DNA from: Tetradesmus obliquus
Lineage: Eukaryota > Chlorophyta > Chlorophyceae > Sphaeropleales > Scenedesmaceae
DNA length: 64,000 bases
Assembly (NCBI GenBank): GCA_030272155.1
Contig: CP126194.1
Coordinates: 7,106,001-7,170,000, forward strand
Direction: 5' to 3'
The notes under the pieces are model-generated. The model was not told the origin of the DNA. It ran no database searches and was given only the letters and a program-made list of their open reading frames with translations. Positions 24,004-33,647 of this stretch are shown here, piece by piece. Every line of letters starts with the position of its first letter. The stretch's first letter is position 1. The position numbers and the translations under genes are program-made.

Positions 24004-24575
24004 TTGTTGCTGCTGCTGCCGCCATTGGGGGCTGCTGCATTTGATGTTGCATCAACCTCGCCACTGCTGTTTCTGGCTCTGGCTCTAAGTCCAGCTTCTA
24101 CACCAGCAATACGCTGCTCCATGAGCTGCTCCTGCTCAGCAGACACACTGTCACTGCTAAAGATCTCCTGGAAGTACTCCTGGAATCTGTCTAGCTGTTC
24201 CTGCGCACTGCGTAGGGTGGTGTTGCCGTCTTTGCTCAGAATGCCTGCTGAGCCAACCGCTGCCTGCTTCTCCTTGAACATGCCCTGCACAAGCTTGTGG
24301 AAGGCTGACAGGTGCCCTGTCTTCCATAGGTGCTCTGCATGCGCTGCTGTTGTAGCAAGCTGCCTATGCTGATCACGCTCCACCCTCCTGGCGACGGCCC
24401 TATTCAAGACGTTGTAGACACGTTTAGCTGCAGCAGCAGCAGTTGCTGCAGCAGCATGTTTCAGCCGCCACTGCCTCTGCTGTTGACTCCCTGCCACCCC
24501 GCCGCTGCTTGCTGCTTGCTGCGCGTCTGGCTGCACGTCTGGCTGCAGGAAATTGCATACATGTCTACAATGCAA
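23365..24575 (-). mobile_element. Decayed LINE (non-LTR retrotransposon) reverse-transcriptase fragment
   Basis: Minus-strand coding of a LINE linker and the N-terminal reverse transcriptase. Motifs include LVPLYKGKG, GNHRPISLL, QSAFRKNRGLSDAAF and the catalytic-aspartate block MAFVDLTKAYDS. A one-base deletion near 23685 breaks the frame between RPISLL and SIPGKVYALLL. The (F/Y)xDD motif and everything 3' of it are missing, and no endonuclease domain is seen, so both ends are lost. A poly-Ser run coded by (CAG)n sits in the linker. The 5' truncation point lies about 25 bp from an interspersed repeat. Confidence 0.85.
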
Positions 24576-24600
24576 TACAACTCACTTCCTACAACACCAT

Positions 24601-24828
24601 ATCTGTTGGTGTGGTTTGCACTTAGAGCAAGCTGCCGGTGAGGTGGGGTGCCGTTGCGCACCGCAGTAAGACGTGTCTGGATATAACATGAGAGATTTGG
24701 TGCTCAAGGGTATGCAGTGTGTTTTACGGTGCTCACTATCATTTTCTGGTCTCCGACCTGTGTTCAACCTGGTGTGGCTCATACCATCCAAGATGGTGCC
24801 AGGACCCACATGTAACTATCCTCTCTCA
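24601..24828 (+). repeat. Interspersed repeat family R1, copy 1 (228 bp)
   Basis: Begins ATCTGTTGGTGTGG and ends ATGTAACTATCCTCTCTCA. It matches 56754-56981 over its whole length with a few substitutions, and partly 52061-52197, 58812-58915 (reverse), 26385-26433 and 33103-33137 (reverse). No coding. Non-autonomous, of unknown class. Confidence 0.9.
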
Positions 24829-25011
24829 TGTCAACACGAAACATATCAGCACAAAACATATTCAACCACAAGCCCAGTGAGCCACTACTTCGCTCATGAA
24901 GGTAACCAATTCCTTGGTGGAATGCCCAAAGTGCTTTATGATCAGCTCATTGACCAAATCCCAAGAAGCACCTGAGAAACCAGCCTGCTACCGCTTTCTC
25001 CTCCCTTGCAG

Positions 25012-28000
25012 GCGGTGACGGCTGCTGCAGCATTGACAGGGCTCCCGAGATCATCCGGGTGAGTGCAGATCTGGATCTGAGTGCAGATCTGGATCTGAGT
25101 CCAGATCTGGATCTGAGTCCAGATCTGGATCTGAGTCCAGATCTGGGTCTGAGTCCAGATCTGGATCTCAGCCCTGATCTGGTTCTGAGCAGAGATTTGG
25201 ATCCAGATGTTTCTTGTTTATGATTGATCCACATCACTCTCCAAGTGATACCAAATGCGCTTGGCTAGACTTGTTGGAACCGAACCTGATGCATGCATGT
25301 TGTTGCAGCAGAGTGACTGTTTCAAACAGCACTGCTGCAAAATGCGTACAATCCCTGCTATCAGCTCAGACCATTTCAATACCCACTGATTAGTGAATAA
25401 CGCACATTATAACATGCTTCTGCTTTCCTGATATTGCGTCCGCTCTGCTGCAGTACTGCTATGGAAGCGCACGCAACTTCTGCCAGTGGAGCATCTTTGG
25501 CTCGAACCTGACCCTGGCACCTGATGTTGAGGTGAGTTTCAGGCCTTGCTGTTGTGGCTATCAATCGGCATCAGGAGCAGGCAGTCCTGCTCCAGCCTTT
25601 GCGATTCCGTGTTATCATACCTGCTAGCGCACATGTCCTTCAACAAGGGCAGGCTGTGTTGACGTGATCACACACCACAAGCTGGCTGATGTGGAGTATG
25701 GGCAAGCTGCATTTCATGTGCATGATATATCATGCACATGCAGCCTATGTTCAGGAAGCCTTCTATGTTTCCAAGTAACACACTTGCTGCGCTCTTGCTA
25801 ACAATAGTTTTTCCTTCACCCCTGCTGCTGCCGCATATTCACGACACCCCGTCAACACCAACTGCCCCATCAACAATAACACCACCGACATCCCAGACCC
25901 TGACCCGCAACGGCAACCCTGTGACTGCCGGCCAGTACTCCTGCTGCAAGTGTGATGGCAGGGACTTCTGCCCCAAGGTCATCTACGCTGATGCTGCTGA
26001 CAAGGACTGCCCAGATGGCCTGGGCGGCATCAGCACCACTGCCACCTCAGGGCCTTTCACCGTCAACTTCGCACCAGTTGACTGCTGTGCGGTGGGTTGC
26101 AGTATCACCACGGCAAATCCCTCGGCTCTTCTTGTAGGCAGCGTGTTCGTGTTGTGTTGTAATGCTTGAAGCAAAATCCAAACCTACCCAACACAGAATG
26201 CCTTGCTCCTTGACCAGTCATGACCGTGACTTGGCAGCTTGTCCGACCTGCTGTTTGACTTGATAAAAGAGCTCTTGCAGTGAGCTGATATCGGACAGTG
26301 TCCAGACATGGTGACTATTTGAAGTCACCAATCCATAAGGGCATAGTTTGGTTTTCTGGTCTATTCATGCGTTGATCCTGTTGTTCATAGCGTCTGAGAA
26401 GGCGCCAGGGCCCGAATGTAACTACCTGCTCTCTTGTTAATAATATTTCTTTCAGGGTCACAGCCCCAGCCCATCCCCTGAGGTGCCTAGCCCATCCCCT
26501 GAAGTCCCAAGCCCATCCCCTGAGGTGCCCAGCCCATCCCCTGAGGTGCCCAGCCCTTCCCCTGAGGTGCCCAGCCCATCACCTGAGGTCCCCGGCCCAT
26601 CACCCGAGGTGCCTAGCCCATCCCCTGAGGTCCCAAGCCCATCCCCTGAGGTGCCCAGCCCATCCCCTGAGGTGCCCAGCCCATCCCCTGAGGTGCCCAG
26701 CCCCAGCCCCAGCCCCAGCCCCAGCCCCAGCCCCAGCCCTCCTCCAGGCGGTGAGTGCTTCCATCCTATGTGGAGTAGTACTCAGTACCTGTGACTAGCT
26801 ATATATACAGTGCTACTCTGCAGATCTGTACTATGGTGGACGATTGGTACAGCAACTGAGTGATGGGCTGTTGCATGCCAGTTACATTTCTTGTAAGCAG
26901 ACTGTTACATGTGGGTTCTCGAACCATGTTCTACTGTGTCAGACACAACAGTGTGAACATACCGGTCTGACACAAGGAAAGGAGACTGAACAAATGATGG
27001 TAATGAGCTTGGTGCAGCGGCATGCCACCTTCACCACTGTGCCATTTAAGCCCCATTTCCCACCTATTATACATTACATACATTACATTACATTATTATG
27101 TGCAACTGTGTGCCTGTTTCGCCCTGCAGTTTGTAATTTCCTTCCTTGTACAAGGACACACATGTGCGGCGGGTCAGTGCTGCTGTACACTTGAAATTTC
27201 TTTAAAGTGGGAATTTCTTTAAAGTGGGAATTCGTCCTGCGTTACAAAAGTGGCTGGTGACGATGAGTGCACACTCACGTGCGGCCATGAAATCTGCAAA
27301 GAAGCCAACTGGTAAGCACGTTTTGTGCTGCAGGGATCATGAGGACTGACAGGTGTTAGTTTGACTAGGCTGTTGTCAACAGGGTTCAAGTGCATGGTAG
27401 TGTGATTTCGCTCTATTAAAGCAGATACAGCTTGGCTTGAATGCCAGCTGTTTGATTGTACGGGAGCAACGTTTGTGCATGCGCGTTTGCCCGTGTCGTT
27501 TGGGTGCCGGTGATTCATCGTCCTGCGTGTGGATGCTGTCCGGGACGAGCGACTTCGATATAGAAAGACACTATAGTCACGTATATTCGGTGGTGCCGCA
27601 TCCCGTAGAGGTTCCTGTGACCACGATAGCTTCACCTCCGGCCATGGCAAATGGAATTGCAGTGGTGAAGCTGTTTGCTGAGCACGGTGTCATGGTGCCG
27701 GACGATAAGCTATCGTTAATGGCTGCAGCTTTGGACGAGCTGACCGCGCCTGGCGGTGCGTCAGGAGCAGCAGCACCGACGCTGGAAACCATGCAGGAGT
27801 ACAGCTGCAGCCCTGAGGGTCAAGCTGAGCTGGAAATCTTACGCAAGGAAATGTCTGATATCAAGGTATTGGTAGGGCAGCAGCAGGCCATGTTTGGGCG
27901 GCAGCATAGTCGTAGGGGAAGGGCGGGAGTCCCGTGACACTGTTACACGGTGTTAAGGCCCTGTCCTTTGCCCTCCGTTAATTCCGCTCCCTGCAAAGAG

Positions 28001-31000
28001 GGCGTAGACTCTTTCAACTTTTTCTTTTTTTGGGCGGCAGCAGGCAGTCATGGAGCGGCTGCTGTCCACCACTGTCAGCTGACCCCCCCTGTTTCAGCAA
28101 CTTTCAGCCACTGGCAGCTGGTGAATCCAGCAGTATTCAGTGCTGAATCTGTGCAGTTAATGTTACTTAATGTTGCTGAAAACGCTGAATTTGCTGAACA
28201 GCGTAGCTTTTTCAGTGTGCTTTCAGTGCTATTCAGCAGTATTCACTCGCTGCCGCTGAAAAATTCACCGCCAGTGAAAGCGCGCGATAATTCAGCAGCG
28301 TGTTTCAGCAGCGAAAGACGCTGAATAATCGAGTTTCACGTAATGATTCATCTCTTTCCAACCGCAGTTAGGCAGTACTGTTGTAGCAGCAGCAGACAGC
28401 CTCGCCAAGCTGGTACAGCTTGCTACTGCATGCATGGTGGGCTGTTGCAGGTCGAACACCAGCAGGCAGCCATCAGATAGCAGTCAGAGCGCTTGTTGGG
28501 ATGCAGGGCACTACCTGCGGCAACAAAAAGCAGAAGCAGCAGCAGTTGCAGTAGAAGCAGCAGCAGCAGCAGCAGCCTTGCTCATCAGCCAGTTGAAGAC
28601 ACAACACAAACCATTTGCCAGTAGGACACCAGAACGACTCAAACATCTTCACAGCTGCATCCTGCAAGCCTTGCTTCTTGTGCATGCCACGCAACATGCT
28701 TGGATGGCATGGTTTGCAGAGGTATCCAAGTGCACTGCAACCCGTTGACCAGCTCTGTCACGTCCCTTTATCCAACGGCCAGCAGCAGAGGCTTGGATGT
28801 GCTTGCCGTTGTGTTTCCCTAGGCCTGTGTTGCCTGTGCCCAGCGGCACTCGCAGCACTCGCACGCTACTGGCTACTGTGTGACAGACGGTCAAGGCCGG
28901 TAGTTGAGAGCAGGTTGGCCTGTGTGCCTGCTAGATGTGTTGTGCACATCATACCAAAAGATACGATGACTATGAATATTGTTCAGCGCAAAAAACGTGA
29001 CCAGCAAGAGACCCGACGCCTGAGAGCAATTGCTCTCAGTGCCGGACGGTCGCAGGCAACTGAAACCAAGCTCTTAAAAGCCGTTAAGCTGGTATAGAAT
29101 CGCCTTATATGCACGGCATGTGCGTTGCGTGAGAGCTTGGGGCTTAACATATGCTCCCAGGGATTTAAACCTACCTGTCTCGGTCGATGACTGCAAGGCT
29201 CTCCATATTCGCGTCTATTCAGCCTAATTTTTCTTAGACTGCATCATAGTGTTGACACAGAGAGCTTGAGAGCGAGCTGGAGAGCGAGCCAGGACTAAAA
29301 ACACTGAAAAATCAGGCGGGTGATGACAAATTCAGGGATACTCAGCAGTGAGAAGTGCTGAAAGTATTCGCCTAAAAATTAACCTGTTTTCACCCGACTT
29401 CAGAGGCCAGCTGAAAATGTCACCGCAGTCAGCAAAATTCAGTGTTGCAGGCGCTGAATTCTGCCTAATGTCTGCTGAAACAGGGGGGGTCAGCTCACAG
29501 TGCACGCAGTCCTTTTTCCCGCCTGCCTCCTCTTCAGCAGCAGCAGCGGCCGCGCCTGGCGCTGAGGCAGCTGCTGGGCTGGACTTCCTGCCAACGGACA
29601 CAACCAACGGCAACATCGCCAAGTCCATGCCGGAGATTGAAGAGCAGGCCAAGGGACTGCTGGCAACAGGGCTTCCTGCAAGCGGCGTCTCTGCTGGTGG
29701 GTTGTGTGATCTGCTGCAGGAGCATGAGCTGGGGGCTGGTGTGGTTTGCGGTGATGGTGGAGTGTCTGGTGTGGGTGTGCAGCACCTGGCTGCTGGTGGG
29801 CGTAGCGTGGTTGGCAGCGGTGCTGCTGCGGCTTTCGCCTGCAGCAGCGCCTGCAGGGATGGGGTTAGGAGTCAGAAGGCGTTCTATGGGGTGGAGCATT
29901 TTGCTGGTAGCGGGCTTGAGAGGGCTGGTCATGTTGAGAGCGTGCTGCGCGTGGAGCAGGGCAGCGGTAGGCTCATTGCGGAGCAGTCGCTGGGGTCTCT
30001 GCCGGCACGCACGAGTGTGTGCTCCGATGCGGAGCTGCTGCGCAAGCTGCCTAACTTTGTGTGCTGGGAGGATGCGGAGCAGCGTTGTGTCACTAGTTTT
30101 AAGGCGGCGGTTTACCTGCAGGGCAGCGAGCTGGTGGCATACGAGACTGTGTTCCGGCCCCGTATGCGGCAGGCTGCTGCGGAGTACATGACGGGGTCCA
30201 GCAGCATGTGCCTGCTGTTCCTCTTGTATGACAGAGATGTGCGGCTGAAGGTGTTCAATGAAAACAGCAAGCTGATGTTTGGGAGTACGCAAAGCGTCTT
30301 CAGATGGGGCACACTGGATGGGGTGATTGACTATAGGTTGCTGGTCAGGCACCAGTATGCGCTTGAGGCAGCCAAGGCTGCAGTCAGCAGCAAGCAGCCC
30401 AGCCCTGCCGCGCCGCCGCGGCAGGCACCGCAGCTGCAGATGTCAGGGATCAAGGACATGCTGCAGCAGCTGCTGGGTCAGCCACAGCAGCCACAGCGCT
30501 TACGGCGCGGTGCCAGCAGTGGAGGCACGGCAGGATTGATGCAGGAGATTGAGCAGCTGCTGCCGGCTGGTGTTGGCCGCAAAAATGTGTGCCTGAATAT
30601 CTGGCTGCATGGGACCTGCAACAGGCCCGAGTGCAAGTTTGCGAGCAAGGGCCACTGCTGCATGCTGTGTGGGGCGGCCAGAATGCTGTGTGGGGCGGCC
30701 TGGCGGGTGCGGACGGATAATAGCCAGGTGGTGGCATGGTTCATGAAAGGTGATGCGCCTCCTCACCTAGTGTCTTTGTGGCTGAAGGAGATGGCCACAC
30801 TGTCCGTGAAGCTCAGGTTCCGTATCGGGGCGAAGCACATCCCTGGTGCTGCCAACTGTGTGGCAGACGCGTTGAGTCGATGTGCTTGGAGTGTGGTGCA
30901 TACGCTACTGCAGCGCTGGGTTGTTTCACAGTCAGAAAATTGGCTGCTGGTACCTGACGCTGTTGCGCCTCCTTTGACCGACAGGGGCGGAGTGCTTCCC

Positions 31001-33647
31001 GCCGGGAGTGGCGGCGACACAGCCGAGGCTGGCGCTGCATCAGGAGGCGCTGGGCTATCTGAAGCATGACTTGGCTGACTCCACTCTGGGGCAGTATCAG
31101 CAGTCGCTGAAGTATGTGGTGCGCGTGCTGCTGCTGCTGGGTTTGCTGCCGATGCTGTGGGCCCCGCAGGAGCTGGTAGTGTGTTGAGTAGTGGCGTTTT
31201 TTGCGCGGTCCGCGTCTTACAAGTCCGTTGTGAACTACTTGAAGGCTTGGAAATACTTCCTGGGCGTGCATGGCTGGGATGTGAGTGTGTGGCAAGGTTG
31301 GCAGCTGCTGCCAAGGCTGTTGAGGGGGGTGAAGCGTGTGAAAGGCGATGTGGCAAAGCCCAAGCTGCCCATCACCCCGGCCCTGTTACTCAAGTTTGTG
31401 CGGGCGCTGCCGCTGGGCGGCCCTGCACTTGCTCTGTGGGCAGCAATACTGGTGGGATTCTTTGGCTTTCTCCGCAAAGGGCATTTGTGTGCGGACGGTG
31501 TTGGGCTTGGCCCTGTGTCTATGGCAGTGCTGCGGCGCAAAAACTTTGTGTTTGAACATGCGGCTTACTGTGTGCATATTACAGTTACCATATCAAAGAC
31601 CAACCAGTTTCGGCAGCGGCAGCAGGTCATCACCATTCAAGGGGTGAAGGGACATGTTTTGGACCCATACGCCTGGCTGCAGAAGCTGTTCACGTTGCAT
31701 CCTGCGGATGGGGATGCACCGGCGTTTGGTCATGTGCAGGGTGGTGTGTATGTGCCCCTGACATACTCTCGTCTGCTGGTGGGTCTGAAGGATTTGATTA
31801 AGGCGTGTCGCCTGGACCCCTCTGCATATGGTGGGCACTCGCTGCGGCGAGGCGGCGCCACGTGGGCCTTTCAATGCGGGGTGCATCCGCTGTTCATTCG
31901 CATACAAGGTGACTGGCAGTCTGACACGTGGCTACTGTATGTCGGCATGTCGGCAGCGCAGAAGTGTGCTGTCACGCGCATGATGCAGGAGAAAATCGCA
32001 AGCCTGCCTGGTGCAGCAATTTGAGTGAGGTGGGGAGTGGGTTGGGATGTGTGCTGTGTGCTGCTCAGCTGAGAATGCTGAGCTGTCACTGCTCTGGCGG
32101 CTGCTGTGTGCGCGGCACACGCGTAGCCTGCCCGCTTCTGGCCCAACCTCACTCATTGCTGGCATGTCTGTTGTTATGTTAAGTCAAGACGGGGATATTG
32201 TAACACACCTAAGGCAATCATGATCTGGTAAGCACGTTTTGTGCTGCAGGGATCATGAGGACTGACAGGTGTTAGTTTGACTAGGCTGTTGTCATCAGGG
32301 TTCAAGTGCATGGTAGTGTGATTTCGCTCTATTAAAGCAGATACAGCTTGGCTTGAATGCCAGCTGTGTGATTGTACGGGAGTAACGTTTGTGCATGCGC
32401 GTTTCCCTCCCACCCACCCTTGATACTCCATTGATGGGCTGGCATTTGCCTCTGCTTGACTGCATACCACCATGTCAGTACTGTTTGGGATGTGTGCTGT
32501 GTGCTGCTCAGCTGAGAATGCTGAGCTGTCACTGCTCTGGCGGCTGCTGTGTGCGCGGCACACGCGTAGCCTGCCCGCTTCTGGCCCAACCTCACTCATT
32601 GCTGGCATGTCTGTTGTTATGTTAAGTCAAGACGGGGATATTGTAACACACCTAAGGCAATCATGATCCCAGGCAAGACATGTGGCTGCATCTTCAGCTG
32701 CGCAGGTGGCAGCACCTGCAAAAATGCTGGTGGAGGTGGACGGTGCTTGGGAAGTGGTAAGTCCTCTGCTGCTGCTGCTGCCGCTGTGCACATTGGACTC
32801 CCTGAGCAAGCATCAGTGTGCGACACACACTCTAACACACTGGCACAAAGCAGTGACAAGCACGCCTTGCTGCAACCAATGTTCAACGCTGGTCCTGCTC
32901 ATTGTAGCATGCAAATATGTCGGCATTGTTGAGGCGTAAATGCCTAGCAGGCTAGCAACTTTTAGGTTTGCGTGGCTTCCAGCAGGTGTCATCTGATAGC
33001 AAAACAGCCTGTTTGATTACCACCCTAACTCCTGTATGACATGCTAGCTGTGAGCAAGCAGTACTGCCTAAGCACTAGTGCTGAACATACCTATGCAAGA
33101 GGATAGTCACATGTGGGACCTGGCACCATCTTTAGGTAGACTATGGACTCAGCACTTGCACCTCACGATGACATGCAAGAAGCTTTTGCGACCCACTTTG
33201 TTGATCCGGTCGATTGAGTCTTGCGCTAACGCTATCATGTTCTCGTGGTTTGCAGGTGTCTGCTGCTGCGCCGACGTGGACACTACTGCATGCACCCTTC
33301 AGGGGTCCTGCTCCTTCTGTGACAACCGTTGCGTCAACAACAACCAGCAGGGTGGTCTGTGCGTGGGAGACGTGCCATCTTTGGTGAGCTCCCTGTGTGA
33401 CGCACCGCTGCCGATTGCTCTCTACCCACGGTGTTCGGTGCGGAGGCATTCAGTGTAGTGTACGAGTGTACGAGTACACACTGCCGTGCCTCAGAGAATG
33501 CAGACAGTACTGCATGCACACATAACGCCTTTCCAGGCTGGCATGGGAATGTGTTTGTGTGCACGGGTGGCGTGCTGCTACAAAATCATTGACAAGTACA
33601 ACATGTGCGGAATGGGCCCCTTCCTATTGGTGTGTGGTGTGTGGTGA
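25012..33647 (+). CDS. Cysteine-rich, (SPSPEVP)n proline-rich extracellular protein, disrupted by a retrotransposon
   Basis: In-phase exons are 25012-25058, 25454-25531, 25897-26091, 26456-26750, 27251-27309 continued at 32669-32756, 33256-33383, and 33537-33647 (TGA 33645). Cys-rich modules (YCYGSARNFCQW, SCCKCDGRDFCPK) are followed by about eleven SPSPEVP heptads coded by a 21-bp repeat and then a (PS)n run. After this come further Cys-rich modules (CTLTCGHEICKEAN, KTCGCIFSCAGGSTCKNAG, VCCCADVDTTACTLQGSC, CDNRCV). The layout resembles hydroxyproline-rich glycoproteins of algal walls; the Cys modules are not a family I can name. The 5' end and signal peptide were not found. The exon at 27251 is split by a 5.36-kb element, yet its two parts rejoin in frame, so the insertion looks recent. 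Confidence 0.72.
25064..25205 (+). repeat. 18-bp tandem repeat
   Basis: About eight copies of GTCCAGATCTGGATCTGA with small changes. The array starts a few bases inside the intron after the donor at 25059. Confidence 0.9.
26385..26433 (+). repeat. Diverged R1 repeat fragment next to a splice acceptor
   Basis: GGCGCCAGGGCCCGAATGTA, ACTACCTGCTCTC resembles the R1 3' end (GTGCCAGGACCCACATGTAA, CTATCCTCTCTC). It ends about 20 bp before the acceptor of exon 26456. Confidence 0.5.
26456..26750 (+). repeat. 21-bp coding repeat (SPSPEVP)n
   Basis: About eleven 21-bp units with Pro/Ser codons, followed by a 12-bp (CCCAGC)n run. They code the proline-rich spacer of the surrounding gene and end at the donor GTGAGT. 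Confidence 0.92.
27310..27488 (+). repeat. PAT element repeat A1
   Basis: Starts TGGTAAGCACG and ends GCATGCGCGTTT. It pairs with A2 at 32226-32404, with equal length of 179 bp. Confidence 0.93.
27907..28028 (+). mobile_element. SINE-like insertion S1, copy 1
   Basis: An insert of about 122 bp is flanked by a target-site duplication TTTGGGCGGCAGCA (27893-27906 and 28029-28042). It shares GTCGTAGGGGAAGGGCGGGA and later blocks with copy 2 at 39347-39478, and ends in a pyrimidine-rich tail. Its 5' end is about 15 bp shorter than copy 2, as in LINE-mobilised elements. Confidence 0.8.
28070..29502. mobile_element. CACTA (EnSpm)-like non-autonomous DNA transposon
   Basis: 30-bp terminal inverted repeats, 28070-28099 and 29473-29502, differ at one base and begin CACTG. 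They are flanked by a 3-bp duplication CAC (28067-28069, 29503-29505). CACTR ends plus 3-bp target duplications are the CACTA signature. Both subterminal regions are packed with TTCAGCA/TGCTGAA motifs in both orientations, as expected for transposase-binding sites. The 1.43-kb interior has no recognisable transposase; short frames at 28434-29097 are unassigned. Confidence 0.85.
30700..31069 (+). CDS. RNase H domain of the PAT element
   Basis: RTDNSQVVAWFMKGD, then HIPGAANCVADALSR, match the C-terminal half of DIRS-order RNase H, which normally follows reverse transcriptase in the same ORF. Here it is fused straight to Gag across a duplicated TGCTGTGTGGGGCGGCC at about 30663-30702. This points to an internal deletion that removed the reverse transcriptase. 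Stop at 31067-31069. Confidence 0.75.
31040..32024 (+). CDS. Tyrosine recombinase of the PAT element
   Basis: The core-binding region begins in the frame overlapping the end of RNase H (HQEALGYLKHDLADSTLGQY). It meets an in-frame TGA at 31185-31187 and continues as FFARSASYKSVVNYLKAWKYF. The catalytic domain shows Arg in GFLRKGHL, HSLRRGGAT (HxxR), GDWQSDTW and Tyr in LLYVG, the full R-H-R-W-Y set. It would integrate a circular cDNA without target-site duplication. It ends at 32024, just before B1. The internal stop makes this copy defective unless suppressed. Confidence 0.85.
32042..32225 (+). repeat. PAT element repeat B1
   Basis: 184 bp, starts TTGGGATGTGTGCTGTG and ends AAGGCAATCATGATC. 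It abuts A2 directly and appears identical to B2. Confidence 0.93.
32226..32404 (+). repeat. PAT element repeat A2
   Basis: 179 bp matching A1 with about three differences. Confidence 0.93.
32485..32668 (+). repeat. PAT element repeat B2 (3' terminus)
   Basis: 184 bp matching B1. The host exon resumes at 32669 (CCAGGCAAGACATGTGGC). Confidence 0.93.
33103..33137 (-). repeat. R1 repeat fragment, reversed
   Basis: The reverse complement of AAGATGGTGCCAGGTCCCAC plus ATGTGACTAT lies in the intron 32757-33255. Confidence 0.6.

Larger units (their letters stand above)
27644..30700 (+). pseudogene. PAT element gag-like ORF (interrupted twice)
   Basis: The frame opens near ATG 27644 (MANGIAVVKLFAEHG), with a likely coiled coil (LEILRKEMSDIKVLVGQQQ). 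It is broken at 27907 by a SINE-like insert and at 28070 by a CACTA-like element. With both taken out, the frame continues at 29506 (QSFFPPAS). Later parts include LPNFVCWEDAEQRC and a zinc-finger-like CLNIWLHGTCNRPECKFASKGHC near 30590-30660, typical of DIRS-order Gag. It then runs directly into RNase H with no reverse transcriptase between. Residues between about 29650 and 29870 look poorly conserved. Confidence 0.65.
27310..32668 (+). mobile_element. PAT/Kangaroo-type DIRS retrotransposon with split direct repeats
   Basis: The termini are split direct repeats in the order A1 (27310-27488), body, B1 (32042-32225), A2 (32226-32404), 80-bp spacer, B2 (32485-32668). A1/A2 differ at about three of 179 positions; B1/B2 (184 bp) look identical. 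This architecture is diagnostic of PAT-like members of the DIRS order. Coding parts are a gag-like frame, an RNase H domain and a tyrosine recombinase. There is no target-site duplication, as expected. The reverse-transcriptase region is missing, and two smaller elements sit inside gag, so this copy is defective but not old, judging by the repeats. It interrupts an exon of a Cys-rich gene. Confidence 0.9.

Noticed and set aside
25732-25896. ATG at 25732 as start of the Cys-rich gene
   Set aside because: Exons 25012 and 25454 join in phase to 25897 with proper splice sites, so this stretch is better read as intron.
28615-29097. 160-residue open frame inside the CACTA-like element as transposase
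   Set aside because: It lacks any recognisable transposase motif and is interrupted at both ends; probably chance.
27310-32680. Retrotransposon removed as an in-frame intron from the Cys-rich gene
   Set aside because: A good donor exists at the 5' boundary, but splicing to the nearest AG (about 32672) shifts the frame. Reported only as a weak possibility.
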